Source of the DNA: JAHBXL01 sp964409775
Lineage (GTDB): Bacteria; Planctomycetota; Phycisphaerae; Phycisphaerales; UBA1924
NCBI GenBank assembly: GCA_964409775.1
Contig: CAYPEI010000009.1
Location: forward strand, 1 to 64,000
Direction: 5' to 3'
DNA: 64,000 nt
Both the position numbers and the translations under genes were made by a program. Below the pieces are notes generated by a model. It searched no databases and had not been told where the DNA came from. It was given only the letters and a program-made list of their open reading frames with translations. Position 1 is the first letter of the stretch, and each line of letters opens with the position of its first letter. Positions 16,566 to 25,338 of this stretch are shown in pieces.

Positions 16566-16827
16566 CGGGATACCTCCGATGAGCGAGGTTGGAATCCGCT
16601 GGCGTCGCCACGCAGGAACGCGCGGCTATGCCCGTCGGGCACATCCCTCGATCGTCGGAGTAGCCGCGTGCAGCTCGCTCGAGCTCGGCCGCAGGAGAGA
16701 TCTCGTCGCTCATCGATTCGAGATCCGAACCTCGCCTCACGCTGTCATCCGGCAAACAGGGAGTCACGGTCAGCGGACGATACTAGGAAACCAGCCATGA
16801 ACGCGTCAATGAACCTCAATGAGAGCC

Positions 16828-17190
16828 TCAACGACCGCCGCGCCAATGTCGCAGCGGCCGGGTCGTTCGATACGCCGTGACCACCGTCCCGTCGTCGGCG
16901 AGAATCACCGCGACGTTGGCGACCATCTCCGCGTGCTTGCCGAGCGCCACTCGTGCCCAACGCAGGGCGCGTCGGCCAAGGTAGAGCACGTGGCAGCCCT
17001 CGCCGGCGTCGAGCCACTCACCGAACTCCAAGACCATCCGCAAGACCCAGGCGCTGATGCCTCGCTGCGCCATCCGCGCCTGGGCGTGCCCGCTGAGTGC
17101 GACCGGAACACCGTGTGACCCCGCAGCCTGACCGCATGACAACGCTCGCGCGGCATCGCCGCGCCTGCCCGACCAACTTGTCCTTTCCAC
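16828..17190 (-). CDS. DUF4258-like small protein
   Basis: 120 residues as opened; the conserved part starts near residue 30 with LSGHAQARMAQRGIS, followed by VLRMVLEFGE, a beta strand CHVLYLGRRAL and a closing strand VAVILADDGTVVTAYRTT. This order (HA..RM..RGI, then a late TVVTAYR) is that of DUF4258, a RelE-like fold found in toxin-like proteins. The N-terminal 29 residues are Arg/Gly-rich and may not be translated. No antitoxin gene is adjacent. It lies just left of a 660-base gene-free stretch and tRNA-Asn. A stand-alone RNase toxin or a decayed pair is possible. Confidence 0.6.
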   Translation of the reverse strand: MERTSWSGRRGDAARALSCGQAAGSHGVPVALSGHAQARMAQRGISAWVLRMVLEFGEWLDAGEGCHVLYLGRRALRWARVALGKHAEMVANVAVILADDGTVVTAYRTTRPLRHWRGGR

Positions 17191-17820
17191 GGTTTGCCCT
17201 GCCGCGATGCCGGATCACCCTTTCGGGACCGAGCTCGGGAGTACGGCGACACGCCGACTCCGTATGGTCGTGGCGGCCCGGATTTGAGTCGGAGCCGCCT
17301 GGGCTGTGACCACATCCCTGACCCTGAGACACGGCAGCGGGCGAGTCGTTGGACTCGGGTCCGACGCGGGGAGGTCATCGTCACAGCCCGCGGCGGCTTA
17401 CTCGCTGTCGCCCCCAAGCAGGGACGAACCCAACGCCTGTTTATATGCGCAACCGGCTCGTTGGTTCCCTGATCACGAGCAAGGCGTGGGCGATCAGAGC
17501 CGAGAGGGCCTGATGCGGTTGTCCCAGCATGGACTCTACATTTCCAATCCGTTCCAATCGCCGCCCACCCCTGATCGGAACCCCGCGTCAAATCGGCGGG
17601 TGCGCTAACCGAGAGTCGGAGAGAGTTTGAGAGGTTTGGCCGAGAGGCCGACGGGAACCCTGGGGGTTCTCGTCGCTCGCCCGATGGGCCGGGCCAAACC
17701 GAGAGCGCGGCCGCGCTGGCTGGCTGGCGACCGTGCGGCGCAAACCCCAATCCTGACGGGACTTTGCGCGATCTGCCGTGAGCCCCGCCGCACGCCCGGA
17801 GACCCCCCGGGCCGTAAAGC
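17191..17820. other. Gene-free stretch between island genes and tRNA-Asn
   Basis: Several short frames exist, but none has a ribosome site, family motif or consistent GC3. A segment near 17440-17514 reads VYMRNRLVGSLITSKAWAIR in one plus frame and looks protein-like, but it lacks any upstream coding. It may be a decayed gene end. No repeat of the tRNA 3' end was found by eye. Confidence 0.4.
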
Positions 17821-17847
17821 AAAACCGGCCCGCTTTCGCGGGCCGGT
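17821..17847 (-). terminator. Rho-independent terminator of tRNA-Asn
   Basis: A 10-base-pair stem (17824-17833 with 17838-17847, ACCGGCCCGC/GCGGGCCGGT) with a 4-base loop is followed on the minus strand by TTTT. It begins 6 bases after the tRNA 3' end. Confidence 0.85.
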
Positions 17848-17853
17848 CGAAAG

Positions 17854-17925
17854 CTCCTCCACCAGGGCTCGAACCTGGAACTTATCGGTTAACAGCCGAT
17901 CGCTCTACCATTGAGCTATGGAGGA
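17854..17925 (-). tRNA. tRNA-Asn (GUU)
   Basis: 72 bases fold as a cloverleaf. The acceptor is TCCTCCA/TGGAGGA with discriminator G. The D arm is AGCTCAATGGTAGAGC. The anticodon stem-loop shows CTGTTAA, giving anticodon GTT. The T arm is CCAGGTTCGAGCCCTGG. CCA is not encoded. A strong terminator follows directly. Confidence 0.97.
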
Positions 17926-18270
17926 ATGTCGAATGCAGCAGTGAGTTTTCAAAGGTCGGGAGTAGTCGGTCGGTAGGCGTGAAGTGGAGCGTGGCGGAGC
18001 GTCCGGTTGGTGGCTGGACGGGTCGGCCGCGGTGTCAAGCGTAGGCTACTCCAACCATCGGTCAAGCAAGGGGCTTGCGTCAGCGAAGAGCGTGCCTATC
18101 CTTGGGGCCTTGCCCGGATCTGCCGAACTTCTGATTTCGGGATCGGTTCCCGCAGAGGTCGGCAAGGGGCGTGTTTCACCTCGGCGGATCGAGCGCGATC
18201 CGCCGGAGACCAACCAGCGACAACCATCGCGGCCGGACAGCCCGCCGCGTCACCCGACGGAGTAGAGGCC
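17926..18270 (+). promoter_or_regulatory. rpmE upstream region with a possible promoter at 18075-18102
   Basis: No gene is seen between tRNA-Asn and rpmE. TTGCGT (18075-18080), a 16-base spacer and TATCCT (18097-18102) are a reasonable plus-strand promoter. This would give a leader of about 160 bases before rpmE. Leader autoregulation by bL31 is known in some bacteria, but no specific binding fold is recognised here. Confidence 0.4.
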
Positions 18271-18492
18271 ATGAAGGACAAGATTCATCCCAAGTACTTC
18301 CCCTGCAAGGTCTACCACAACGGCGAAGTCGTGATGACCTGCGGCGCCACGGTGCCGGAACTGCACGTGGAAGTGTGGTCCGGTTCGCACCCGTTCTTTA
18401 CCGGCAAGTCGACGCTGGTCGACGCCGCGGGGCGCATCGAGAAGTTCCAAAAGAAGTTCGCGGGCAACTACTTCGCGTCGAAGAAGAAGTGA
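18271..18492 (+). CDS. rpmE: Ribosomal protein bL31 (zinc-free form)
   Basis: 73 residues: start MKDKIHPKYFPCKVYH, core GATVPELHVEVWSGSHPFFTGK, end RIEKFQKKFAGNYF. bL31 bridges the two ribosomal subunits. In the zinc-binding form CGKCHPFFTG carries two of the four cysteines; here it is WSGSHPFFTG, so the zinc site is lost (C-minus form). Such forms often allow zinc to be released when scarce, but whether a second zinc-form copy exists elsewhere cannot be seen. GTAGAGG precedes the ATG and a terminator follows. Confidence 0.95.
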   Translation: MKDKIHPKYFPCKVYHNGEVVMTCGATVPELHVEVWSGSHPFFTGKSTLVDAAGRIEKFQKKFAGNYFASKKK

Positions 18493-18535
18493 TCGCCTTC
18501 CCTCGCCCGGGAGAGGCGTGCAAAGATCGAAACCG

Positions 18536-18571
18536 CGGCCCGGCTCTGGAGAGTCGGGCCGTGTTCGTTTT
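18536..18571 (+). terminator. Probable terminator after rpmE
   Basis: The stem CGGCCCG (18536-18542) pairs with CGGGCCG (18555-18561) and is extended by a short inner CTC/GAG pairing. It is followed by a T-rich TGTTCGTTTT. It lies 44 bases after the rpmE stop. Confidence 0.6.
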
Positions 18572-18649
18572 GGGTCGCCCGGGCCCAGACCGATAATGGC
18601 TCCAAGCCGCGCAGACCGCCCGGATTGCCGCGCCGAGCCCATCCATCCG

Positions 18650-18677
18650 TTGATCCGGATGAACGGATGAATATAGT
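18650..18677 (+). promoter_or_regulatory. Promoter of metH
   Basis: TTGATC (18650-18655), a 16-base spacer and TATAGT (18672-18677). An 8-base inverted repeat CATCCGTT/AACGGATG straddles the -35 box and could be an operator. The expected leader is about 80 bases; no SAM, SAH or cobalamin riboswitch fold was recognised in it. Confidence 0.5.
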
Positions 18678-18764
18678 TGGGGCGTGTCCAGCAACGTCCC
18701 CCAGTCCGCCGGCGATGCCACCGTGCGGCCGGTTTGATGATGGTTGACCAAACGAGGCTTGCGA

Positions 18765-21700
18765 ATGACCAGCCGCTTCCTGACCGAACTCGCCCGAAGG
18801 GTCCTCGTGTTTGACGGGGCGATGGGGACGTCCATCCATCAGCACGATCTGGACCTCCAGCGTGACTACCTGGGGTGTGAGAACTGCACCGACCTGCTGG
18901 TGAAAACGCGGCCGGATGTGATCCAGGGCATCCACGAGTCGTTCCTTCGGGTGGGCGCGGACGTGGTGGAGACGGACACGTTTGGCGCGAACCGGCTGGT
19001 GCTGGCGGAGTTTGACATCGCCGACAAGGCCTTCGAACTCAACAAACTCGCGGTCGATGTGGCCCGCGCCGCGTGCAATGCCGTCGAAAGCAGCGACCGG
19101 CCGCGGTTTGTCGCAGGGTCCATGGGCCCGGGGACAAAGTTGGTGACTCTGGGCAACACGGACTGGGACACGATGCTCGCGTCGTATCGGGAGCAGGCGC
19201 TGGGGCTGCTTGCGGGCGAGCCGCGGCGGGGCTCGAAGTCCGGCGTAGACGTGTTCATCATTGAGACCTGCCAGGACATCCTGCAGGTGAAGTGCGCCAT
19301 CAACGCGGTGCTGAGCGCGCTGCGCGAGCGGGGACTGACGCCGCTCGATGTCCCGATCATGGTGTCGGTCACGATCGAGACAACCGGCACGATGCTGCTG
19401 GGGACGTCGATCGAAGGCGCGGCCGCAGCGTTGCGGGGCTATCCGATCGTCTCGCTGGGATTGAACTGCGCCACCGGTCCGACGGAGATGGGCGAGCACG
19501 TCGCGTGGCTCGGGAAGCACTGGGGGGGAGACGTGCCGGGGATGCCGGGCATCCGACGCACGGTCAGCGTGCTGCCGAACGCGGGACTGCCGGTGCTTGT
19601 GGAAGGGCGGACGGAGTATCCGCTGAAGCCGGAGCCGTTCGCGGAGGCGCTCGCGGGGTTCGTGGAGCGCGATGGAGTCGGGATCGTGGGCGGGTGCTGC
19701 GGGACAATGCCGGCACACATCGAGGCGGTCGTGCGACGGCTGGATGCCCGGGGCCTTCGGGCGGATCGAACGCCGCGGAGCGTCGAGCCGCCGGCCGCGA
19801 GCGTGACCAGTCTGTATGGTCCGACCGAGTATCGCCAGGACAACTCGTTCCTGATCGTCGGCGAGCGGATGAACGCTTCGGGGAGCAAGAAGTTCAAGCA
19901 ACTGCTGGAGGCCGAGGACTTCGATGGGATTGTCTCCCTGGCCCGCGAGCAGATGCGGCACGATGGAGCCCACGTGCTCGACCTGAACGTGGACTATGCC
20001 GGGCGCGACAATGCACGCGACATGTCCGAGATCGTCAAGCGGCTGGTCCGCCAGGTGGATGCACCGCTCATGCTCGACTCGACGCAGGTGAAGACCATCG
20101 AGGCCGGGCTGAAGCACGCGGGCGGGAAGTGCATCATCAACAGCGCGAACTTTGAGGATGGGGAGGAGAAGTTCGACGAGTTATGCCGCGTGGCAAAGAC
20201 GTATGGCGCGGCGATCGTGATCGGCTCGATCGACGAGGACAAAGAGGCGTCGATGGCGCGGACGGCGGATCGCAAACTGGCGATTGCGCGCCGGGCATTT
20301 GAACGGGCGACGGGGAAGCACGGGCTCGACGCCGCGGACCTGCTGTTTGACCCGCTGGTCCTGCCGGTGTCGACGGGCATGGAGAGCGATCGGCGGAGCG
20401 CCCTTGAGACCATCGAGGGCACGCGCCGGATCATGCAGGAGATGCCCGATTGCCAGACGTGCGTCGGCCTGTCGAACGTGTCATTCGGGCTTAAGCCGCA
20501 GGCACGCGTGGTGCTCAACAGCGCCTTCCTGCATGAACTTCGCGCGGCGGGATTGACGAGCGCGATCGTGCACATGAGCAAGATCCTGCCGGAGAACCGC
20601 ATCCCGCCGGAGCAGTGGCAGGCGGCGATGGACCTGATCTACGACCGCCGGAGCGGCGGCGTCGATCCGCTGTCGATATTCGTCGACCTCTTCAAGGACG
20701 CGGGGGGCGCGACGGGCGCGGGCCGGGAAGCGGTCTCGAAGGCGGACCTGCCGGTCGAGGAACGTCTGCGGGCCCACATCATCGACGGCGAGAAGCAGGG
20801 GCTCATCGAGTCTCTGGAGCAGGCACGGGAGCGGTACACCCCGCTGGCGATCATCAACGATCACCTCCTCGACGGCATGAAGACTGTCGGCGAGTTGTTC
20901 GGATCCGGGCGGATGCAACTGCCGTTCGTTCTCCAGAGCGCAGAGGTCATGAAGATGGCCGTGGCGCACCTCGAGAAGCACATGGAGCGGGTCGAGGGTC
21001 AGACCAAGGGCAAGATCGTGCTGGCGACGGTCAAGGGAGATGTGCACGACATCGGCAAGAACCTTGTCGACATCATCCTCAGCAACAACGGCTACACGGT
21101 GGTGAATCTCGGCATCAAGCAGCCGATCGCCGACATCGTCAAGGCCTGGCGGGAGCACAAGGCTGATGCCGTCGGCATGTCGGGGCTGCTCGTCAAGAGC
21201 GTCAATGTCATGGAGGAGAACCTGCACGAGTTGAACTCGCAGGGGATCGGTGTGCCCGTGCTTCTCGGCGGCGCGGCCCTCACCCGGCACTACTGCGAGA
21301 GCCACCTCCGCGGCATCTACAAAGGCCCGGTGTTCTACGGAAAGGACGCGTTCGAAGGGCTGAGCACGATGGACAGCATCGTCGGAGGTGCGATGGCGGC
21401 GCTCAACGCGCAGATCGATGCGAGACTCAGCAAGCGGAGCAGCGCCGAGGATGTCATCGCCCAGAGCAAGGCCAAGCGCGCAGCGACGCAGGAAGCGGCG
21501 CAAGGGAGCGGCGGGGTTGCGGTCCTGCAGACGGTGGCGTCGACCGGTGGCACAGCGTGTTGCTCGGTGCACGCCTCTCGCAGCAGTCGCGGCGGTGCGG
21601 GTGGGAGCGATGGGGGAGACGGGAGCGGAGGGCGATCGACGACCCCGATCCTGGATGCAAAGGACATTCCAACTGCGCCGTTCCTCGGTTCGCGAGTGGT

Positions 21701-22463
21701 CACGGACATCGCGCTCGATCAGATCTACCCGTTTATCAATCCGGTCGCGCTCTTCCGCGGCCAGTGGCAGATGAAAAAGGGGTCCATGAGCGACGCCGAG
21801 TACGATGCGCTCGTCGAGGACAAAGTGCTCCCGGTGTTCGAGCGGCTCAAGCGGCAGTGCCGCGATGAGAAGATTCTCCAGCCGGCGGTCGTGTATGGAT
21901 ACTTCCCGTGCAACTGCGACGGTGATGACCTGATTGTCTGGGATCCGGCCGCGCCGGGCTCGAAGGAACTCGAGCGGTTCACGTTCCCGCGGCAAGCAGA
22001 CAGGCAACGGCTGTGCATCTCGGACTTCTTCGTTCCGATCGGGAACGGGCGGACGGATGTCGTGGCGTTCCACTGCGTGACGATGGGCGCACGAGTCAGC
22101 GAAGCCGCGCGCGAACTCTTCGCCAAGAACGACTACACCGAGTACCTGTATCTGCATGGACTTGGCGTTGAGTCCGCCGAAGCGCTCGCGGAACTCTGGC
22201 ACAAGCGCATCCGTCAGGAACTGGGCATCGCCGGCGAAGATTCGGCGCGAGTGAAAGACCTGTTCACACAGAAGTATCGGGGGTCGCGGTTCAGTTTCGG
22301 CTACCCCGCCTGCCCGGACATGTCGGACCAGGAGAAGTTGTTCAGGCTCATCCAACCGGAGCGAATCGGGTGCGTCCTGACGGAAAACTGGCAGATTGAT
22401 CCCGAACAAAGCACAAGCGCCATCGTCGTGCATCACCCGGCTGCGAAGTACTTCAACGTGTAG
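18765..22463 (+). CDS. metH: Cobalamin-dependent methionine synthase
   Basis: 1232 residues from the ATG at 18765 (GAGG 7 bases upstream); an in-frame TTG at 18744 is less likely. Modules in order: homocysteine-binding barrel (about 1-325, starts FDGAMGTSIH; zinc cysteines in GLNCATGP near 233 and GGCCGT near 309); pterin-binding barrel (about 345-630, ERMNASGSKKFK); B12 cap and Rossmann domain (about 660-890, base-off motif DVHDIGKN near 758); and the C-terminal SAM-activation domain (from about 965). It transfers methyl from 5-methyl-THF to homocysteine via cobalamin. The linker between the last two modules is unusually long and rich in Gly, Ser and Ala. It appears monocistronic. Confidence 0.98.
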   Translation: MTSRFLTELARRVLVFDGAMGTSIHQHDLDLQRDYLGCENCTDLLVKTRPDVIQGIHESFLRVGADVVETDTFGANRLVLAEFDIADKAFELNKLAVDVARAACNAVESSDRPRFVAGSMGPGTKLVTLGNTDWDTMLASYREQALGLLAGEPRRGSKSGVDVFIIETCQDILQVKCAINAVLSALRERGLTPLDVPIMVSVTIETTGTMLLGTSIEGAAAALRGYPIVSLGLNCATGPTEMGEHVAWLGKHWGGDVPGMPGIRRTVSVLPNAGLPVLVEGRTEYPLKPEPFAEALAGFVERDGVGIVGGCCGTMPAHIEAVVRRLDARGLRADRTPRSVEPPAASVTSLYGPTEYRQDNSFLIVGERMNASGSKKFKQLLEAEDFDGIVSLAREQMRHDGAHVLDLNVDYAGRDNARDMSEIVKRLVRQVDAPLMLDSTQVKTIEAGLKHAGGKCIINSANFEDGEEKFDELCRVAKTYGAAIVIGSIDEDKEASMARTADRKLAIARRAFERATGKHGLDAADLLFDPLVLPVSTGMESDRRSALETIEGTRRIMQEMPDCQTCVGLSNVSFGLKPQARVVLNSAFLHELRAAGLTSAIVHMSKILPENRIPPEQWQAAMDLIYDRRSGGVDPLSIFVDLFKDAGGATGAGREAVSKADLPVEERLRAHIIDGEKQGLIESLEQARERYTPLAIINDHLLDGMKTVGELFGSGRMQLPFVLQSAEVMKMAVAHLEKHMERVEGQTKGKIVLATVKGDVHDIGKNLVDIILSNNGYTVVNLGIKQPIADIVKAWREHKADAVGMSGLLVKSVNVMEENLHELNSQGIGVPVLLGGAALTRHYCESHLRGIYKGPVFYGKDAFEGLSTMDSIVGGAMAALNAQIDARLSKRSSAEDVIAQSKAKRAATQEAAQGSGGVAVLQTVASTGGTACCSVHASRSSRGGAGGSDGGDGSGGRSTTPILDAKDIPTAPFLGSRVVTDIALDQIYPFINPVALFRGQWQMKKGSMSDAEYDALVEDKVLPVFERLKRQCRDEKILQPAVVYGYFPCNCDGDDLIVWDPAAPGSKELERFTFPRQADRQRLCISDFFVPIGNGRTDVVAFHCVTMGARVSEAARELFAKNDYTEYLYLHGLGVESAEALAELWHKRIRQELGIAGEDSARVKDLFTQKYRGSRFSFGYPACPDMSDQEKLFRLIQPERIGCVLTENWQIDPEQSTSAIVVHHPAAKYFNV

Positions 22464-22665
22464 TTTGCGGTGGTGGGCTCGCGCTCCCAAATTCGCGCGA
22501 ATTGCACGACAAAGTGCAAGTTGGTCTTGGCAGCGTCGCCGGTTTCGGGTATTTTTTGCGGACTAGGCGGCCATGGTCGCGCGCCAGCAGGTTCGGACGC
22601 AGAGAACGCTCCGGACGGCGTGTGTGCAGAGTGTGCTGTCATTCGACATCGAAAGAGGAAATCCC

Positions 22666-24120
22666 ATGAGGCTGAACAGGTGCATCGTTACCGCCGCGGC
22701 GGCAATTGTCGGATCTCTCAGCAGCGTCCAAGCGGATGTGATCGACGACTGGAACGAGCAGTGGCTTGACACCATCCGTGTTGTCGGCGGGCCACCCTGC
22801 CCGCTTGCACGAAGTGGAGCCATGCTCTTCGCGGGCATCTACGACGCCGTGAACTCAATCACCCCGACGCATGAGCCCTACATCGACTTCGTTTCGTCGC
22901 CCGGCGCGGCGAACAAGCGTGTCGCGATCTCGGCAGCGGCCCACAAGGTGCTGTCCACCCTCTATCCGGCGCGTGCGGCGATCTTTGACGCGCAGTACAC
23001 CGCCGACCTCGCGAGCGTCCCCAACAACGCCAGGAAACTCAACGGGATCATCGTCGGAGAGGCCGCGGCGGATCAGATTCTGGCGGCGCGAGCCGGTGAC
23101 CGGACAGACTCCGAGCCGGACTATGTCTATATCGACGTGCCCGGTTCGTACCGCCCGACGGCGCCCGATTTCACACAGCCTCCGTTCAATCCCGGCTGGG
23201 GGACTACCGTCCCGTGGACCATGGCGACCGGCAGCGAGTTCCGACCGACCGGGCCTCTCGGCTTCCGAAGGGTCGATCGGCTTCTGGCGTCAAGGGGCTA
23301 TGCGAAGCAGATGAATGAAGTGAAGCGGTTCGGCAAGCGGAACAGCGCCGTCCGAACCGAGGAGCAGACAGAGATCGCCTGGTTCTGGGCGAACGATCGC
23401 AACGGCACCTTCAAGCCGCCGGGCCACCTCCTGCACATCACCCAAGTCGTCGCGAACGACCAGGGACTCGATCTTGACGCGAAGGCAAGGCTGTTCGCGC
23501 TCGTCGCGATCACGCTGGCCGATGCCGGTCTCGTGGCATGGGACATGAAGTACGGCACCGACATCGATCTCTGGCGTCCCATCTCCGCGGTCCGCGAGGC
23601 GGATACCGACAATAACGCCCGCACCGTCGCAGACCCAGCTTGGGAACCGCTGCTCGAGTTCACCCCGCCGTTCCCGGCCTACACGTCCGGCCACGGAACG
23701 TTTGGAGCAGCACACGCCGCGATCATGCGGAACTTCTTCGGTACCGACAGCATCACCTTCACGGTCGGGACCGATGAGCCGATCGTGAGCGACGTGACCC
23801 GCACGTTCCACTCGTTCACCGAAGCCGGGCGAGAGAACGGCCTGAGCCGTGTGTACCTGGGAGTGCACTTCCGCTTCGACGCGGACATCGCCTTCTCGTC
23901 AGGCACGTTGCTGGGCAACTACGTATACCAGCACCACCTTCGTCCGTTGGGCTGCCGCGGCGACTTCAACCGTGACGGCGTCATCAACGGCGCCGATGCC
24001 ACCCGGTACGCGGAGGCGTTCTTCCGCGGCGACGCGGCGGCGGACATGAACTCCGACGGCGTCGTCAACTTCATCGACTTCAATCTCTATGTCAACTACT
24101 ACTTCGCCGGCTGCGAGTAA
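22666..24120 (+). CDS. Secreted vanadium-type haloperoxidase/PAP2 protein with dockerin-like tail
   Basis: 484 residues from the ATG at 22666 (AGAGGAA upstream), with a signal peptide ending near SVQA. The phosphate/vanadate-binding motifs of the vanadium chloroperoxidase-PAP2 superfamily are present: DLWRPISAVR, PFPAYTSGHGTFGAAHA and SRVYLGVHFRFDADI. These bind vanadate and oxidise halides, or in relatives cleave phosphate esters. The last 60 residues hold two EF-hand-like repeats, GDFNRDGVINGADATRY and ADMNSDGVVNFIDFNLY, a C-terminal module common on secreted planctomycete proteins and likely used for Ca binding or attachment. A strong terminator follows. The paralogous cytochrome-like genes next door may be functionally linked. 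Confidence 0.9.
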   Translation: MRLNRCIVTAAAAIVGSLSSVQADVIDDWNEQWLDTIRVVGGPPCPLARSGAMLFAGIYDAVNSITPTHEPYIDFVSSPGAANKRVAISAAAHKVLSTLYPARAAIFDAQYTADLASVPNNARKLNGIIVGEAAADQILAARAGDRTDSEPDYVYIDVPGSYRPTAPDFTQPPFNPGWGTTVPWTMATGSEFRPTGPLGFRRVDRLLASRGYAKQMNEVKRFGKRNSAVRTEEQTEIAWFWANDRNGTFKPPGHLLHITQVVANDQGLDLDAKARLFALVAITLADAGLVAWDMKYGTDIDLWRPISAVREADTDNNARTVADPAWEPLLEFTPPFPAYTSGHGTFGAAHAAIMRNFFGTDSITFTVGTDEPIVSDVTRTFHSFTEAGRENGLSRVYLGVHFRFDADIAFSSGTLLGNYVYQHHLRPLGCRGDFNRDGVINGADATRYAEAFFRGDAAADMNSDGVVNFIDFNLYVNYYFAGCE

Positions 24121-24166
24121 CGCGCCAAGCGGTTGGTCCTGTGCCTAGCTGTGATTCACCTACAGT

Positions 24167-24203
24167 GTCCTCCCCGCACGATGTCGCGGGGAGGACATTT
24201 TTT
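24167..24203 (+). terminator. Rho-independent terminator after the haloperoxidase gene
   Basis: A perfect 11-base-pair stem GTCCTCCCCGC/GCGGGGAGGAC (24167-24177 and 24186-24196) with an 8-base loop is followed by ATTTTTT. It ends 33 bases before the next GTG start. Confidence 0.9.
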
Positions 24204-24236
24204 CATCGAGAGACTCGATCTCGCAGGAGACGCCCG

Positions 24237-25328
24237 GTGAATCGAACCACCTTGTGCAGAGTACTTGCAGCCATCGTTGCGGCATGCACCGCTCCGCTTG
24301 CAGCCCAGACGGGAGTCAGCAACAACACTGCGCCGCCTGCGTCGGCACCCGCCGCGCCGGCAAGGCAGCCGATGGTGCTTGATCGGTCTCCCACCCGCAT
24401 CCTGGCGGAGCGAATCGGAAGGCTGATCGCCGACGCGAGCCCGATCGCGGACCCGGCAGACGCGGCGGCCCGAGATGCCGCGGGCGAGCAACTCGCCAAG
24501 TGCAGGGACCTGATCAACGCCGCGGATGGAAGGGTCCTCTGGGGAGGCTTCAACCCCGACCAGGGCTATAACCCCGCGGCCTATCAACTTACACCGAAGA
24601 GCCCGCTGGAGTTCTTCCAGTTGACAGAACTCGATCCCGTGGTGTGGGCCAAACTGTACCTCTCCACATTCATGTTCACAGGAAAGTTCGAGGTGCGGGA
24701 GGAGGAGGGGGTGACCGTTCTGGACATGGAGGCGAAGTTCCGCGGCGACCTCGCCCCCGGGGAGTATCCGTATCCGTTCTGGCACTCGCCGAACAAGTGG
24801 ACGGCGTACATGAACGCGTCGAGGGTCTACCTGCTGTTTGATCGCGGCAGACTCCTCGCGGGCCTTCGGAAGGCTCCGCCGCCCGAAAGCCTGAAACTGA
24901 TCCGCAAGAAGTGGGACGCCAAGTGGAGTTGGGTTGACGAGAAGGGCCAGCCCCAACCGCGGGTTGCGCTGTTCGACTACCTGTTCTCAAAGGACAACCC
25001 GCACGTCGCGAGCCTGGAGAAGAGTTACCGCGAACTCGAAGAGAACTTTCGGAGCCAGAACTGCATGTCCTGTCACGCGCCGGACAATCAGAGCAAGATC
25101 AACGATCTGCTGCTTTTGAACTATCCGAACCAGTCATTGGTGATGCGGCGGACGCTGGTCTCGGTTCTGGAAGAGAACTACATGCCGCCCGGCGACAAAC
25201 TCGCCAAGTCACCCGAGGGAGTGCAGGACAAGCACGTGCTTGCCGATTTGCTGAGGCTTGCCAAAGAGTTCGAGAAGCATGCCGACGACGCGTTCGCCTA
25301 CGAGAAGGCGCACTCCGGGAAGGACTGA
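24237..25328 (+). CDS. Secreted single-heme (CxxCH) protein, copy 1
   Basis: 363 residues from a GTG at 24237, chosen because AGGAGA lies 6 bases upstream and a signal peptide (LAAIVAACTAPLAAQ) follows at once. A Pro/Ala linker leads to a domain beginning VLWGGFNPDQGYNP, with WHSPNKWTAYMNASRVYLLFD and SKDNPHVASLEKSYRELE. The only heme motif is NCMSCHAPDN near residue 280, followed by PNQSLVMRRTLVSVLEENYMPPGDK, where a Met could be the axial ligand. A periplasmic electron carrier or peroxidase-like role is inference. The convergent next gene is a clear paralog. Confidence 0.75.
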   Translation: MNRTTLCRVLAAIVAACTAPLAAQTGVSNNTAPPASAPAAPARQPMVLDRSPTRILAERIGRLIADASPIADPADAAARDAAGEQLAKCRDLINAADGRVLWGGFNPDQGYNPAAYQLTPKSPLEFFQLTELDPVVWAKLYLSTFMFTGKFEVREEEGVTVLDMEAKFRGDLAPGEYPYPFWHSPNKWTAYMNASRVYLLFDRGRLLAGLRKAPPPESLKLIRKKWDAKWSWVDEKGQPQPRVALFDYLFSKDNPHVASLEKSYRELEENFRSQNCMSCHAPDNQSKINDLLLLNYPNQSLVMRRTLVSVLEENYMPPGDKLAKSPEGVQDKHVLADLLRLAKEFEKHADDAFAYEKAHSGKD

Positions 25329-25338
25329 ATCTCGGCGG

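Noticed and set aside
17306..17608. 100-codon plus-strand frame left of tRNA-Asn
   Set aside because: No ribosome site, no family motif and inconsistent third-position use.
17854..17925. tRNA-Asn as the integration site of the island
   Set aside because: No second copy of the tRNA 3' end was found to the left within the window, and large serine recombinases do not usually use tRNA genes.
18678..18764. SAM, SAH or cobalamin riboswitch in the metH leader
   Set aside because: The leader is only about 80 bases and none of the conserved cores (for example the B12 box) was found.
20481..22490. Minus-strand open frame of 669 codons
   Set aside because: Complement of metH; no motif, no ribosome site.
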